Shown piece by piece: positions 5,682 to 14,254 of a DNA stretch of 15,879 nt. Source of the stretch: an uncultured Collinsella sp. (GTDB taxonomy: Bacteria > Actinomycetota > Coriobacteriia > Coriobacteriales > Coriobacteriaceae); the NCBI GenBank assembly GCA_900547655.1, contig URHQ01000049.1, forward strand, positions 1 to 15,879. Reading direction: 5' to 3'. The notes below the pieces were generated by a model. That model ran no database searches and was not told the origin of the DNA. It saw only the letters and a list, made by a program, of their open reading frames with translations. The position numbers and the translations under genes were made by a program. Every line of letters begins with the position of its first letter. The stretch's first letter is position 1.

Positions 5682-8042
5682 CTACACACGGCGCTTAAGC
5701 TGGGCTCCACCCTCACCGGGCATCAGGCGGCGCGCGTCGTAGACCGAGTCAACGCTGCTGATGGAGGCCAGCAGCGGATCCAGACCACTCGCGTCCGAGA
5801 TCTCGACCATAAAGCGCAGGGTTGCAATACCCTCGCGGTTGGTCGACGTGGCGGCAGAAAGGATATTGCCGCCCGCATCGCCAATGGCAATGGTGACATC
5901 CTTGAGAAGGCCCATGCGGTCCAGGCACTCGACCACGATCTCGACCTGGAAGAGGGTGTCGGCAGCGCCGTCCCACTCCACTTCGATCATGCGCTCGGGA
6001 TGCTCCATAAGACCTTTGACGTTGGGACAGTTGGCGCGATGCACCGAAACGCCACGACCGCGCGTGATGAAGCCGACGATGTCGTCGCCCGTCACGGGGT
6101 TGCAGCAATGCGCCAAACGGACCAACAGACCGCTGTTACTCTCGCCCTTGACGATAATGCCGTTGCTGGCGCTCTTGCCGCGCTTTTGCGGCTTGCGGTT
6201 GGAGCCACGGGCAGGCTGCTTCACGACCTCGGCGATAGCCTCGGCCTTGGTGAGCTGCTCCTCGGGCTTGGGGTCCAAAATCTGCTCGACCTTGTTACCC
6301 ACGGCGCGCGGGGCAACCTTACCGGCGCCCACGGCGGCAAACAGGTCCTCGAGCTGCTTGAAGTTCAACTGCTCCGCCACGGCGTTGAGCGCACGCGTGG
6401 ATCGCGGCGTAGAGATGCCATACCCGCGCTTGCGCAGGTCCTTGGCCAGTATATCGCGGCCGGCAGCAGCGTCATCGTCTTTGGTCGCGGCAGCGAAGTA
6501 ACGGCGGATCTTTGACTTGGCGGAAGGCGTCTTAACGATCTTGAGCCAATCACGCGACGGCTTGGAACTCTTGTTGGTCAGGATTTCAACGCGATCGCCC
6601 GTCTTAATCTCGTGCGTGAGCGGGGCCACCGCACCGTTGATCTTAGCGCCGACGCAGTGGTTTCCCACCTCGGTGTGAACGGCGTAGGCAAAGTCGAGCG
6701 GCGTGGAGCCGGCACGAAGCGCCATGACCTCGCCCTTGGGCGTAAAGACAAAGATCTCCTGATCGAAGAGGTCGACCTTCAGCGAATGCAGGTATTCCTT
6801 GGCATCGGTGATCTCGTCAGACGCAGCCCAATCGAGCGAATGTTTGAGCCAGTTAATCTGGTCGTCCAGACGCTGGGCATCATTGGTCTTAGACGCAGAC
6901 GATCCGCCCGACTTCTTATATAGCCAGTGGGCGGCAATGCCGTACTCGGCCTGCTCATGCATCTCGTAGGTTCGAATCTGAATCTCGAGCGGGCGAGCCG
7001 TGGGGCCGATGACCGTCGTGTGGAGCGACTGGTAGTTATTGACCTTGGGCATGGCGATATAGTCTTTAAAGCGACCGGGCATGGGGTGCCACAGCGTGTG
7101 CACCGCGCCGAGCGTGGAGTAGCAATCGCGCACCGAATGCGTGATGACGCGCAGTGCCACCAGGTCGTAGATCTCGGAGAATTCCTTGCCCTTGCGCTTC
7201 ATCTTTTGGTAGATGGACCAATAGTGCTTGGAACGGCCGTTGATCTGGAAGTCTTCCAGGCCAATGCGGTTGAGCTCGTCGGTGAGCGTCTTGATGGTCT
7301 CGGCCAGATAGCGCTCACGGACCTCGCGCGACTCCGCCACCATGCGTGCGATGCGCTGGTAGGCATCGGGCTCCAGGTAGAAGAAGGACAGGTCCTCGAG
7401 CTCCCATTTAATGGAGCTCATGCCCAGGCGGTCGGCCAAGGGCGCGTACACGTCCATGGTCTCGCGAGCCTTAAACAGGCGACGATCCTCGCGCAGGGCG
7501 GCAAGGGTGCGCATGTTGTGCAGACGATCGGCAAGCTTAACGATAATGACGCGGATGTCCTTGGACATGGCGAGGAACATCTTGCGCAGCGTGAGGGCCT
7601 GCTTCTCGTCCATGCTGTCGACTTCGATGTTGGTGAGCTTGGTCACGCCATCGACGAGCTCGGCCACCGTATCGCCAAACAGGCCGGAAACATCGGCAAG
7701 CGAGGTCTCGGTATCCTCGACGGTATCGTGCAGCAGCGCGGCGCACACCACGTCACAGTCCATCTTGAGGTCGGCCAAAATGATGGCCACCTCGACGGGA
7801 TGGTTAATGTACATCTCGCCCGAGCGGCGCTTTTGGTTGCAGTGCTTCTCGGCGGCAAAGCAGTAGGCCTGTTCAACCTTAGAGAAGTCGTCCTCATTCA
7901 TATATTTGAGGCACAGGCGCTCCAGCTTGTCGTAGCTGTCCGCCATAATCTCGGGCGGCAGCTCATCGGCATGCTTATAGTGCTCCATCTCCGAGAACGG
8001 CTGGAGGGTGGAATCATGGGCGGTACGGGCTGCGGCATCCAT
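5682..8042 (-). CDS. relA: Bifunctional (p)ppGpp synthetase/hydrolase (Rel)
   Basis: A 786-residue long RSH protein, the stringent-response enzyme that makes and degrades (p)ppGpp. The N-terminal HD hydrolase is intact (His105-Asp106 in LLHDTVED; later RLHNMRTL). The synthetase domain has SKHYWSIYQKMKRKGKEF and GRFKDYIAMPKVNNYQSLHT. The RFKD at 324-327 is the RXKD form found in bifunctional Rel/SpoT, not the acidic form of RelA. A TGS domain spans about 425-490, a Cys-rich region (HCCNPV, 645-650) follows, and an ACT domain covers about 697-775. The ATG at 8042 has AAGGGGA (8048-8054) 5 nt upstream. It begins 15 nt after the recJ-helicase stop, implying co-transcription. In Bacillus apt lies between recJ and relA; it is absent here. 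Confidence 0.96.
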   Translation of the reverse strand: MDAAARTAHDSTLQPFSEMEHYKHADELPPEIMADSYDKLERLCLKYMNEDDFSKVEQAYCFAAEKHCNQKRRSGEMYINHPVEVAIILADLKMDCDVVCAALLHDTVEDTETSLADVSGLFGDTVAELVDGVTKLTNIEVDSMDEKQALTLRKMFLAMSKDIRVIIVKLADRLHNMRTLAALREDRRLFKARETMDVYAPLADRLGMSSIKWELEDLSFFYLEPDAYQRIARMVAESREVRERYLAETIKTLTDELNRIGLEDFQINGRSKHYWSIYQKMKRKGKEFSEIYDLVALRVITHSVRDCYSTLGAVHTLWHPMPGRFKDYIAMPKVNNYQSLHTTVIGPTARPLEIQIRTYEMHEQAEYGIAAHWLYKKSGGSSASKTNDAQRLDDQINWLKHSLDWAASDEITDAKEYLHSLKVDLFDQEIFVFTPKGEVMALRAGSTPLDFAYAVHTEVGNHCVGAKINGAVAPLTHEIKTGDRVEILTNKSSKPSRDWLKIVKTPSAKSKIRRYFAAATKDDDAAAGRDILAKDLRKRGYGISTPRSTRALNAVAEQLNFKQLEDLFAAVGAGKVAPRAVGNKVEQILDPKPEEQLTKAEAIAEVVKQPARGSNRKPQKRGKSASNGIIVKGESNSGLLVRLAHCCNPVTGDDIVGFITRGRGVSVHRANCPNVKGLMEHPERMIEVEWDGAADTLFQVEIVVECLDRMGLLKDVTIAIGDAGGNILSAATSTNREGIATLRFMVEISDASGLDPLLASISSVDSVYDARRLMPGEGGAQLKRRV

Positions 8043-8057
8043 CGAGGTCCCCTTCCC

Positions 8058-11000
8058 CTAGGCCCGCGGTACGATCGGGCGGTTGACTTTGGCTAGCATA
8101 TCAGATGCGCACGAATCGAGCGCCCAACTCCGGAAAGCCGAGAACTCCATGCGCGAGCGCAAGCCCTCCAAATAGCGAATTGACCTGCTCAATTGCACGC
8201 GGCCGGGGTTTTCGGCCATCGCGATGCGACGGGTGTCGTCAAGCCCCGAAACGCGGCAGAAACCAAGCTCTTCGAAGATTCCCAGGCCGCTTGCCACCGA
8301 ACGTTCGTCGACCGGGGTGCGGGCATCGATGGCAAGGCACATCTGCGCGATGTCGATATCGCTTGCGCAGAATGAATCATCCCCGGTCTTACCGCGGTTG
8401 GAGCGCCACATGGTCTGCAGCGCGCGATAGAGTGTGACGAGTTCGTCACGCTCGGGTGCGTAGCAGTCGAGCAGGCGCTCGTTGATGCGGGCGTCGCGCG
8501 ACGAATAGAGCAAGTAGATCACGGCGGGCCGGCCATCGCGACCGGCGCGGCCGCTCATCTGGTTGAACTCAATGGCGCCAAACGGCATGTGGTAGAGCAC
8601 GACATGGCGGATATCGGGCAGGTTGACACCCTCGCCAAAGGCGGAGGTCGAAACGATGCAGCTGAGGCTTCCGTCTCGGAATGCTTCCTCCACGCGATGG
8701 CGATCGGAACGCGCAAGCCCCGCATTATAGAACGCGATATGGGTTGCGCAATCGGGCACACGCTTGCGCAACGTCTTGGCGAGCGCCACGGACTGGTCGC
8801 GCGAATTGACGTAAATGACGGTCTTCTCCCCCGTCGCCACGATCGACACCAAACGGTTCTCGCGGCTCGCAAGGTCGCGGTCGTCCTCGAGCTGCAGGTT
8901 CTCGCGCACCGTCTCGTCGACCACCGTGCGAGTGATCGGCAACATGCGGGCAAGCTCGGCCACGACCGGAGCCGTCGCGGTGGCCGTCGCAGCCATAACG
9001 ACCGGGTCGCCCAGGGCTTTGAGGATATCGGGCATGTCAAGATAGGCGCTACGGTCGCCGCCCTTGGCAAGGCCGGCGTGGTGCGCCTCATCGATAACGA
9101 CAAAGCCGATGCGGCCCGAACGCGTGAAACGGTCACGGTGGATAGACAGGAACTCGGGCGTCGTGAGCACGATACCGGTACGGCCCGAAGCTAGACCGGC
9201 GAACACGTCATCGCGTGCGGCCTCCACGGTCTCGCCGGTCAGCACGCCAACGCCAATGCCAAGCGCTGCCATCGTCGACGAGAGGTGATAGGCCTGGTCG
9301 GCAACGAGCGCGCGCAGCGGATAGACAAAGATGCTCGCACGCCCGCGAAGGACCGCCTCGCGCGCGGCATGCACATGGAAGATGAGCGACTTGCCGCGCC
9401 CCGTTCCCATAACGGCCAGAACACTTTGGTGATCGGCCAGGGCATCGAGCGCCTCGACCTGCGCGCGGTGCGGCTGGTTCGAGCCGATAAAGCTATGGAT
9501 AAGCGAGCGCGTGAGCTCGGTATAGGAAAGCTGGGCGAGCGTCTCGCGTTTACGCGACTCCAGGCGCAGGCCGGAATCCGCCGGTTGCACGCCGCGGCGA
9601 AGTTCACATGCCGGATCGTCGACGCTGGGCAGCGTGGTATCGCGGACCAGAACATCCTTGATCATGAGCTTGGGCTTCACACGCCCCTGCCAATGCTCGG
9701 CAACGGCCTCGAACACCAAGTCGACAGCGCTATCGCAGTTGATGAGCTTATCGATTTGCGGCACGCGGAACATAATGGCCGGCACACTCGCGGCGCCATC
9801 GGTCGCCACAAAGCGCATGTGCTCGCCGGTTTTGCCCACCACGGCGCGGTCGCACATCGTCACGCCCTCGGCAGCCAGCAGCGGCACCTTGTTGCCCTGG
9901 CCAAACGGCTCAAGACGGGAGATCTGCTCGATGGTCTCGATATTCAGCTCGGAAAGGTCGACGGTGGCGGCGACCTCGTCGGTGTCTTCAAAGTCCTCGG
10001 CGGGAAGCTCCGATAGCACGGCGGAAAGGCGGCGGCGGAACTCATCGAGCTTGGATGCCTCGATGGTCACACCCACCGCACCGGCATGTCCGCCGCGACG
10101 AATCAGCAGGTCGGAACAGCGCTCGACGGCGTCAAACAGGTTAACTTTGCCCACCGAGCGACCAGAGCCGCGCGCGATACCGTCCCCGATCGAGAACAGC
10201 AGCGCCGGCACGTGATAGCGGTTGGTCAGACGGCTTGCCACGATGCCCTTGACGCCCTCGTGCCAGCCCTCGCCACCCACGACGATTGCGCGTCCGCCGT
10301 CATAGGTCTTCTCGACCTTTGCCATGGCATCGCGCGTGAGCTCCGCCTCGATCTCACGGCGCTGGCGGTTGATTTCCTCGAGCTCAGCCGCCAGTGCGCT
10401 TGCTTCGATGGGATCGCGGGCAAGCAGCAGGTCGAGCGCCAGCTTGGGATCGGCCATGCGACCGGCAGCGTTTAAGCGGGGAATGAGCGAGAACGATAGG
10501 CCATCCGCCGTAATGCTCGAAAGGTCCGCCTTGGCGAGCGCAGCAAGCGCGATATAGCCGGGACGAGCGGTTACGCGCATCTGCTGGATGCCCTCGGCAA
10601 CCAGCGCGCGGTTCTCGGGCGTGAGCGGCATCATGTCGGACACGGTGCCCAGCGCCGCGACCTCGATTAGCGAACGCCAATACGACGGCTTGCCCAGGCG
10701 CTCACCCAGGACTTGCACCAGCTTGAGCGCCACACCAGCACCGGCAAGTTCACGCGAGGGCCCCTCATCCTCGAGCTTGGGGTCGGTCAGGGGCACACCC
10801 TGCGGCACCTGGTCGGAGGGCTCGTGATGGTCCGTGACCACCAAATCGATCCCCAGGCTCTCCAGATAGGAAACCTCTTCCTTGGCGGCAATGCCGTTAT
10901 CGACGGTCACGATCAGCTGGGGGCGAGCGAGCTCGTTAACGCGGTCGAGTGCCGCGCGCGAAAGACCGTAGCCCTCGTCAAAGCGATGCGGAATAAACGG

Positions 11001-11345
11001 CGTGACATCGGCGCCAAACGTGCGCAGCGCCTCGGTCAACAGGCAAGTCGACGTAATACCGTCAACGTCAAAATCGCCAAAGACTGCAATGTGCTCGTGG
11101 TTGCGAATAGCACGCTCGACGCGGTCGGCAACGACTGACATGCCCGGGATAATGAGTGGGTCGGCCCAGTCGCGATCGAGCGAAGGCGTCAAAAACAATT
11201 GGCCCTCTTTGATGGAGCCAATGCCGTGCGCGACCATAATGCGCGCCACCAGTCCGGGAATGCCCAGACCAGCCGAAAGCTCCTTTTCGAGCTCGGGGTT
11301 TTGCTGAGCGACCGCCCAGCGATGCGTCGTCTTAAGCGATGACAT
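8058..11345 (-). CDS. recJ: RecJ single-strand exonuclease fused to a RecQ-like DEAH helicase
   Basis: A 1095-residue fusion. Residues 1 to about 565 are RecJ, a 5'-3' ssDNA exonuclease: GDFDVDG (Asp91, 93, 95), VTVDNG (Asp149), TDHHEP (172-174), LNAAGRM, GGHAGAVG (418-425), then an OB-like region. Residues from about 600 on are an SF2 helicase: Walker A MGTGRGKS (646-653), DEAH (752-755), AATAT (motif III) and QMSGRAGRDG (motif VI, 929-938). The zinc-binding and HRDC parts of classical RecQ are not recognisable. Stand-alone RecJ is usually about 570-790 aa. RecQ and RecJ act together in end resection, so the fusion would join unwinding and digestion in one chain. The ATG at 11345 has AGGGG 9 nt upstream; an in-frame GTG at 11390 has no site and is rejected. 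relA follows at 15 nt. Confidence 0.93.
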   Translation of the reverse strand: MSSLKTTHRWAVAQQNPELEKELSAGLGIPGLVARIMVAHGIGSIKEGQLFLTPSLDRDWADPLIIPGMSVVADRVERAIRNHEHIAVFGDFDVDGITSTCLLTEALRTFGADVTPFIPHRFDEGYGLSRAALDRVNELARPQLIVTVDNGIAAKEEVSYLESLGIDLVVTDHHEPSDQVPQGVPLTDPKLEDEGPSRELAGAGVALKLVQVLGERLGKPSYWRSLIEVAALGTVSDMMPLTPENRALVAEGIQQMRVTARPGYIALAALAKADLSSITADGLSFSLIPRLNAAGRMADPKLALDLLLARDPIEASALAAELEEINRQRREIEAELTRDAMAKVEKTYDGGRAIVVGGEGWHEGVKGIVASRLTNRYHVPALLFSIGDGIARGSGRSVGKVNLFDAVERCSDLLIRRGGHAGAVGVTIEASKLDEFRRRLSAVLSELPAEDFEDTDEVAATVDLSELNIETIEQISRLEPFGQGNKVPLLAAEGVTMCDRAVVGKTGEHMRFVATDGAASVPAIMFRVPQIDKLINCDSAVDLVFEAVAEHWQGRVKPKLMIKDVLVRDTTLPSVDDPACELRRGVQPADSGLRLESRKRETLAQLSYTELTRSLIHSFIGSNQPHRAQVEALDALADHQSVLAVMGTGRGKSLIFHVHAAREAVLRGRASIFVYPLRALVADQAYHLSSTMAALGIGVGVLTGETVEAARDDVFAGLASGRTGIVLTTPEFLSIHRDRFTRSGRIGFVVIDEAHHAGLAKGGDRSAYLDMPDILKALGDPVVMAATATATAPVVAELARMLPITRTVVDETVRENLQLEDDRDLASRENRLVSIVATGEKTVIYVNSRDQSVALAKTLRKRVPDCATHIAFYNAGLARSDRHRVEEAFRDGSLSCIVSTSAFGEGVNLPDIRHVVLYHMPFGAIEFNQMSGRAGRDGRPAVIYLLYSSRDARINERLLDCYAPERDELVTLYRALQTMWRSNRGKTGDDSFCASDIDIAQMCLAIDARTPVDERSVASGLGIFEELGFCRVSGLDDTRRIAMAENPGRVQLSRSIRYLEGLRSRMEFSAFRSWALDSCASDMLAKVNRPIVPRA

Positions 11346-11397
11346 AGGCACCCACCCCTGATAGGGGCAGGTCGCCGCGATACCTCTCACGGTTCAT
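11332..11397 (-). CDS. 21-aa upstream ORF overlapping the recJ fusion start
   Basis: A short ORF, MNRERYRGDLPLSGVGAYVI plus a final Ala, begins at an ATG (11395-11397) with GAGGA (11407-11411) 9 nt upstream and ends at a TAA 14 nt past the start of the recJ ATG. In between, CCCCT-ATC-AGGGG can pair and hide the recJ ribosome binding site; a ribosome on the short ORF would open it. This suggests translational coupling. The peptide has no recognisable function, and chance is possible. Confidence 0.45.
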   Translation of the reverse strand: MNRERYRGDLPLSGVGAYVIA

Positions 11398-11453
11398 AGC
11401 GATGAGTCCTCTGTGTATGCCCGCTTCGGCAGGCAGATCTGTTGAACGGATTT

Positions 11454-11459
11454 ATTATA
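11454..11459 (-). promoter_or_regulatory. -10 element of the recJ-relA promoter
   Basis: A perfect TATAAT on the minus strand about 57 nt upstream of the short leader ORF. The -35 region (CGTTTT at 17 nt) is poor. It sits in the divergent gap between recJ and the plus-strand transporter. Confidence 0.5.
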
Positions 11460-11619
11460 CCGTGCAGCGCGGACGCAAAACGCCGCGGTGCGCCGCGGTT
11501 TCGGCAAACGATGGCGGTAATGGCCTCGAAATAATCGAGCGTTTCAGCCGCACGGACGCATACGAGCGTCTAGCATATCCATACAAACGAGTTCGCGGAT
11601 AAAGGGAGTCACGGGACAT

Positions 11620-12618
11620 ATGAAGCAATGGACTGGACTGGGAAAGTTCCTCGCGGGGCATATGCAGATCATCGTTCCGATTTGCGTGGCGCTCGGTGTG
11701 CTCTTTCCCCAGCAGATCGGCGTGCTCAAGCCCATTGTTCCCGCCCTCTTCGCCTTTATGACGTTTCAGGGCGCGCTCAGCAACACCTTTCACCAGGTAG
11801 CCGAGGTGTTCCACCGTCCGCTGCACCTGATTCTGGCGCTGCTGGTCTCGGCAGTGCTTATTCCCATCGCGGCGTATGCCATAGGGTCACTCTTCTTTGG
11901 CTCCAACCCCAACCTTGTCTGCGGCATCGTGCTCGAGTACAGCGTGCCCGTGGCCGTCACCGCTTTTATGTGGATCAGCATGTTCGGCGGCAACGGCCCG
12001 CTCGCGCTCACCATCATCCTGACGTCCTCGGTTATCTCCCCTGTGACGATTCCGCTCACGCTTAAGCTCTTGTTGGGTGCCACCGTCTCGATCGATGTGC
12101 CGAGCATGATGCAGGACATGGCCTTTATGATCGCCATCCCCGCCGTGCTCGGCATCATGATCAACGAGCTCACGCGTGGATGGGGACACGAGAAGCTCTC
12201 CCCCGCGCTCTCGCCCGCCTGCAAGTTCATGATGATGGGCGTTATCGCCTCCAACTCCACCGCCATGAGCGAGTACGTGCTGCACATGAACGCGGTGCGC
12301 CTGGAAGTCGCCCTCTTTATTTTGACCTTCGCCATCAGCGGCTTTGTCGTCGGTTTTCTGGTCGCCCGTGCGCTGCATCTGCCATATAGCGAGACGACTA
12401 CCATGTGCTTTACCTGCGGCATGCGTAACATCTCTTCGGGCGCCGTCATCGCCACGCAATACTTTCCGGGCGAAGTTGTGTTTCCCGTCATGTGTGGAAC
12501 GTTGTTTCAGCAGGTGCTCGCCTCGCTTATCGGGCACCTCTTTGAGCGTCTGACCGGCGAGGAGCGCGCCGCCCAGCGCAAGCGTGTCGAGGCCGGCCGC
12601 AACGCCATGGCACGCTAG
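11620..12618 (+). CDS. Bile acid:sodium symporter (BASS) family membrane transporter
   Basis: A 332-residue, very hydrophobic protein with about 8-10 membrane segments from residue 15 to 306 and a basic C-terminal tail (QRKRVEAGRNAMAR). Two sequence blocks fit the BASS fold: EYSVPVAVTAFMWISMFGGN (106-125) and the crossing-helix motif TCGMRNISSGAVIA (265-278). Family members move bile acids or other organic anions (for example pantothenate or keto acids) with sodium. The substrate cannot be decided here, and bile acids are only one option. The ATG at 11620 follows AAAGGGAG at 11 nt. The gene is transcribed divergently from recJ and converges on the DUF4931-type gene, with no partner gene on its strand. 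Confidence 0.85.
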   Translation: MKQWTGLGKFLAGHMQIIVPICVALGVLFPQQIGVLKPIVPALFAFMTFQGALSNTFHQVAEVFHRPLHLILALLVSAVLIPIAAYAIGSLFFGSNPNLVCGIVLEYSVPVAVTAFMWISMFGGNGPLALTIILTSSVISPVTIPLTLKLLLGATVSIDVPSMMQDMAFMIAIPAVLGIMINELTRGWGHEKLSPALSPACKFMMMGVIASNSTAMSEYVLHMNAVRLEVALFILTFAISGFVVGFLVARALHLPYSETTTMCFTCGMRNISSGAVIATQYFPGEVVFPVMCGTLFQQVLASLIGHLFERLTGEERAAQRKRVEAGRNAMAR

Positions 12619-12621
12619 ACT

Positions 12622-12660
12622 GCCCGCAGTGTGCGGGCGCTCACTTTACGATGTGAGCGC
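12622..12660. terminator. Paired hairpins between convergent genes
   Basis: GCCCGCA-GTG-TGCGGGC (12622-12638) and GCGCTCAC / GTGAGCGC (12637-12644, 12653-12660) are perfect stems overlapping by two bases. The second holds the TAA stop of the minus-strand gene in its loop. They may end both convergent transcripts, but neither is followed by a clear T-run. Confidence 0.45.
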
Positions 12661-13446
12661 CTCCAGATGTGCGCGGAGTCGCTCTGCATCGACATCGAGC
12701 GTGGTCTCAGCATTGACCTGAGCCAGCCGATACCCGACAAAGTAGGGCGAAACCACCCAACGCGGCAGCGCCTTGGCAATGGTCCGACCGCCCAGGTGAT
12801 AGAAGAACAGGTTGTACGACTCTGCGCGACCACCGTGGTGCTCGTTCAGGATATAGCGCAGAGCCACCTGGATCGCATCGGCGAAGAGATCCGCCTCGGC
12901 TTGGTCTCTCGTGTCATCGCTGGCAGCGATTCCCTGCGGGGCTGAAACGTTGATCTCAAAGAACCCCATGATGGGTTCGGTTGAGATGTTGACCGAGATC
13001 CTCCCCTGTTGCCAGACATTGATGCCTTCGAAATTGGCAGAAGTCAGCGAAGTGTAGCCGTCTTCCTGCTCCAAACCCACAATCTGCATGTGCGGATGAA
13101 CGAGACTACCGCCCGAGAGCGGACCCTTGTTCTTGTACATGAGTACGCTTCGATACTGCTGTGAATCGATCATCTGCTGCCAGCAATCCAGAGCAAACCG
13201 CATAACATGATGCAGCTCGTCCGGCGCATAGGTCACCAGGTCGGCATCGTGATCGGCCGACTCGATCAGCACGGTTTGACGGGTGTCGCGCAGGGTATTG
13301 AACTTATTCTCGAGCCAGATGCAATCGCCACCACGGCGAATGATGTCGGTGAGCCCTTCTGTATCGCAAAAGGGGCACGTGGTGCCGGGGCGGCGGTTGT
13401 CGTCGGGCTTACCGTTCGCCTGCTGAACGTCAAATACCAGCGCCAC
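12646..13446 (-). CDS. DUF4931-type GalT/HIT-like nucleotidyltransferase homologue
   Basis: A 266-residue cytosolic protein. CPFC at 24-27 and a later LVHPHMQIVG (His117, His119, Gln121) match the zinc-knuckle and HPHxQ active-site pattern of galactose-1-phosphate uridylyltransferase and related HIT-fold enzymes. The latter transfer nucleotides through a histidine intermediate. Overall length and the ending SPYFVGYRL fit DUF4931-type proteins, whose substrate I cannot give. No other galactose genes are nearby, so a Leloir role is unlikely. It starts at GTG (13446) with GGAGG (13455-13459) 8 nt upstream; that site overlaps the end of cutC, whose stop is 3 nt away, so the two are surely one operon. 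Confidence 0.82.
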   Translation of the reverse strand: MALVFDVQQANGKPDDNRRPGTTCPFCDTEGLTDIIRRGGDCIWLENKFNTLRDTRQTVLIESADHDADLVTYAPDELHHVMRFALDCWQQMIDSQQYRSVLMYKNKGPLSGGSLVHPHMQIVGLEQEDGYTSLTSANFEGINVWQQGRISVNISTEPIMGFFEINVSAPQGIAASDDTRDQAEADLFADAIQVALRYILNEHHGGRAESYNLFFYHLGGRTIAKALPRWVVSPYFVGYRLAQVNAETTLDVDAERLRAHLEALTS

Positions 13447-13449
13447 GGG

Positions 13450-14127
13450 TTATACCTCCAGCGGCACGATCTTGGTGCCATGGAGCTCGGAGACGCCCAG
13501 TGCCGCCGCCACGGTATCGCGGTTGACCGTGGAAATGCCGCCGCCGGGAAGGATGGTCAGGCGGTCTCCCGCACACTCGATAAGACGCGACAGATGCTCC
13601 AGGTTGTCCTCGATCGGCGTGCCGGCGGCACCGCCGTGCGTCAGGATGCGCGTAACGCCGCAATCGGCGAGTGTGTCGACGGCATCGAGTTGAGCCTCGG
13701 GCGAGAGCTGGTCAAATGCCATGTGGAAGGTGATGTCGATGGGCTCACGCTTGCATTCCTCGGTCGCGCAGCCCGCGGCCATCACGAGGGCGCCCAACGT
13801 AAGCTCGTCGAGCGCCCATCCGCCAGCGCAGGGCTTGCAGCAGCCAAAGACCAAGCCGTCAACGCCGGCGCTTACGGCAAGGCCCAGGTCCATCTCCATC
13901 ATGCGCAGCTCGTCTTGGTTGTAATGAAAGTCACCGCCACGCGGGCGAATCATGCACATCACTCGCGCGTCATGCTCGTGAGCATAGCTGACTGTAGCGC
14001 TGATAACGCCGGCAGAAGGCGTGGTGCCACCAACGGCAAGGTTGTCGCACAGCTCGATACGCCTTGCACCGGCATCGATAGCCGCCGGCACCCGCTCAAA
14101 GTTCTCGGCACAAAACTCGTACAGCAT
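13450..14127 (-). CDS. cutC: CutC family protein
   Basis: A 225-residue TIM-barrel protein of the CutC family, historically linked to copper homeostasis though the biochemical role is disputed. Conserved segments are the start MLYEFCAENF, RRIELCDNLAVGGTTPS, MIRPRGGDFHY (about 59-69), TFHMAFD, ILTHGG, ILPGGGI and ELHG. I chose the ATG at 14127, which has GGGGGT 7 nt upstream and matches where homologues begin; an extension to 14184 adds 19 residues without a ribosome binding site or family similarity. It leads an operon with the DUF4931-type gene. Several cysteines, including GCCKPC, could bind metal, but this is speculation. Confidence 0.9.
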   Translation of the reverse strand: MLYEFCAENFERVPAAIDAGARRIELCDNLAVGGTTPSAGVISATVSYAHEHDARVMCMIRPRGGDFHYNQDELRMMEMDLGLAVSAGVDGLVFGCCKPCAGGWALDELTLGALVMAAGCATEECKREPIDITFHMAFDQLSPEAQLDAVDTLADCGVTRILTHGGAAGTPIEDNLEHLSRLIECAGDRLTILPGGGISTVNRDTVAAALGVSELHGTKIVPLEV

Positions 14128-14185
14128 AGATAGACCCCCAAAGACAGCAGATGTTTTCCGACGGGCATTGTCACACATCCCCATG

Positions 14186-14254
14186 AAGTTGCGGTGGAAT
14201 AGGGGCTGTTTTGGCGTCTAGAGCCCCCATTTAGTCCCTATTTCACCGCAACTT
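14186..14254. repeat. Long inverted repeat 1 (19-bp arms)
   Basis: AAGTTGCGGTGGAATAGGG (14186-14204) pairs with CCCTATTTCACCGCAACTT (14236-14254) in all 19 positions, one being G-T. The 31-nt loop includes most of a nested GGGGCT/AGCCCC helix (14202-14207, 14222-14227) that competes with the end of the outer stem. It has the form of a small palindromic mobile repeat. No coding potential is seen. Confidence 0.7.

Noticed and set aside
6927..8096. Long plus-strand ORF (389 codons) opposite relA
   Set aside because: It is the antisense shadow of the relA HD and synthetase domains, caused by high GC; it has no recognisable domain and no clear ribosome binding site.
11790..12491. Minus-strand ORF opposite the BASS transporter
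   Set aside because: Shadow frame; the plus-strand protein has coherent membrane segments and BASS motifs.
13207..14133. Plus-strand ORF of 308 codons across cutC and the DUF4931-type gene
   Set aside because: It lies opposite two well-supported genes and has no family features.
14128..14184. Longer cutC start at 14184
   Set aside because: The 19 extra residues have no ribosome binding site and do not resemble CutC; the ATG at 14127 has both.
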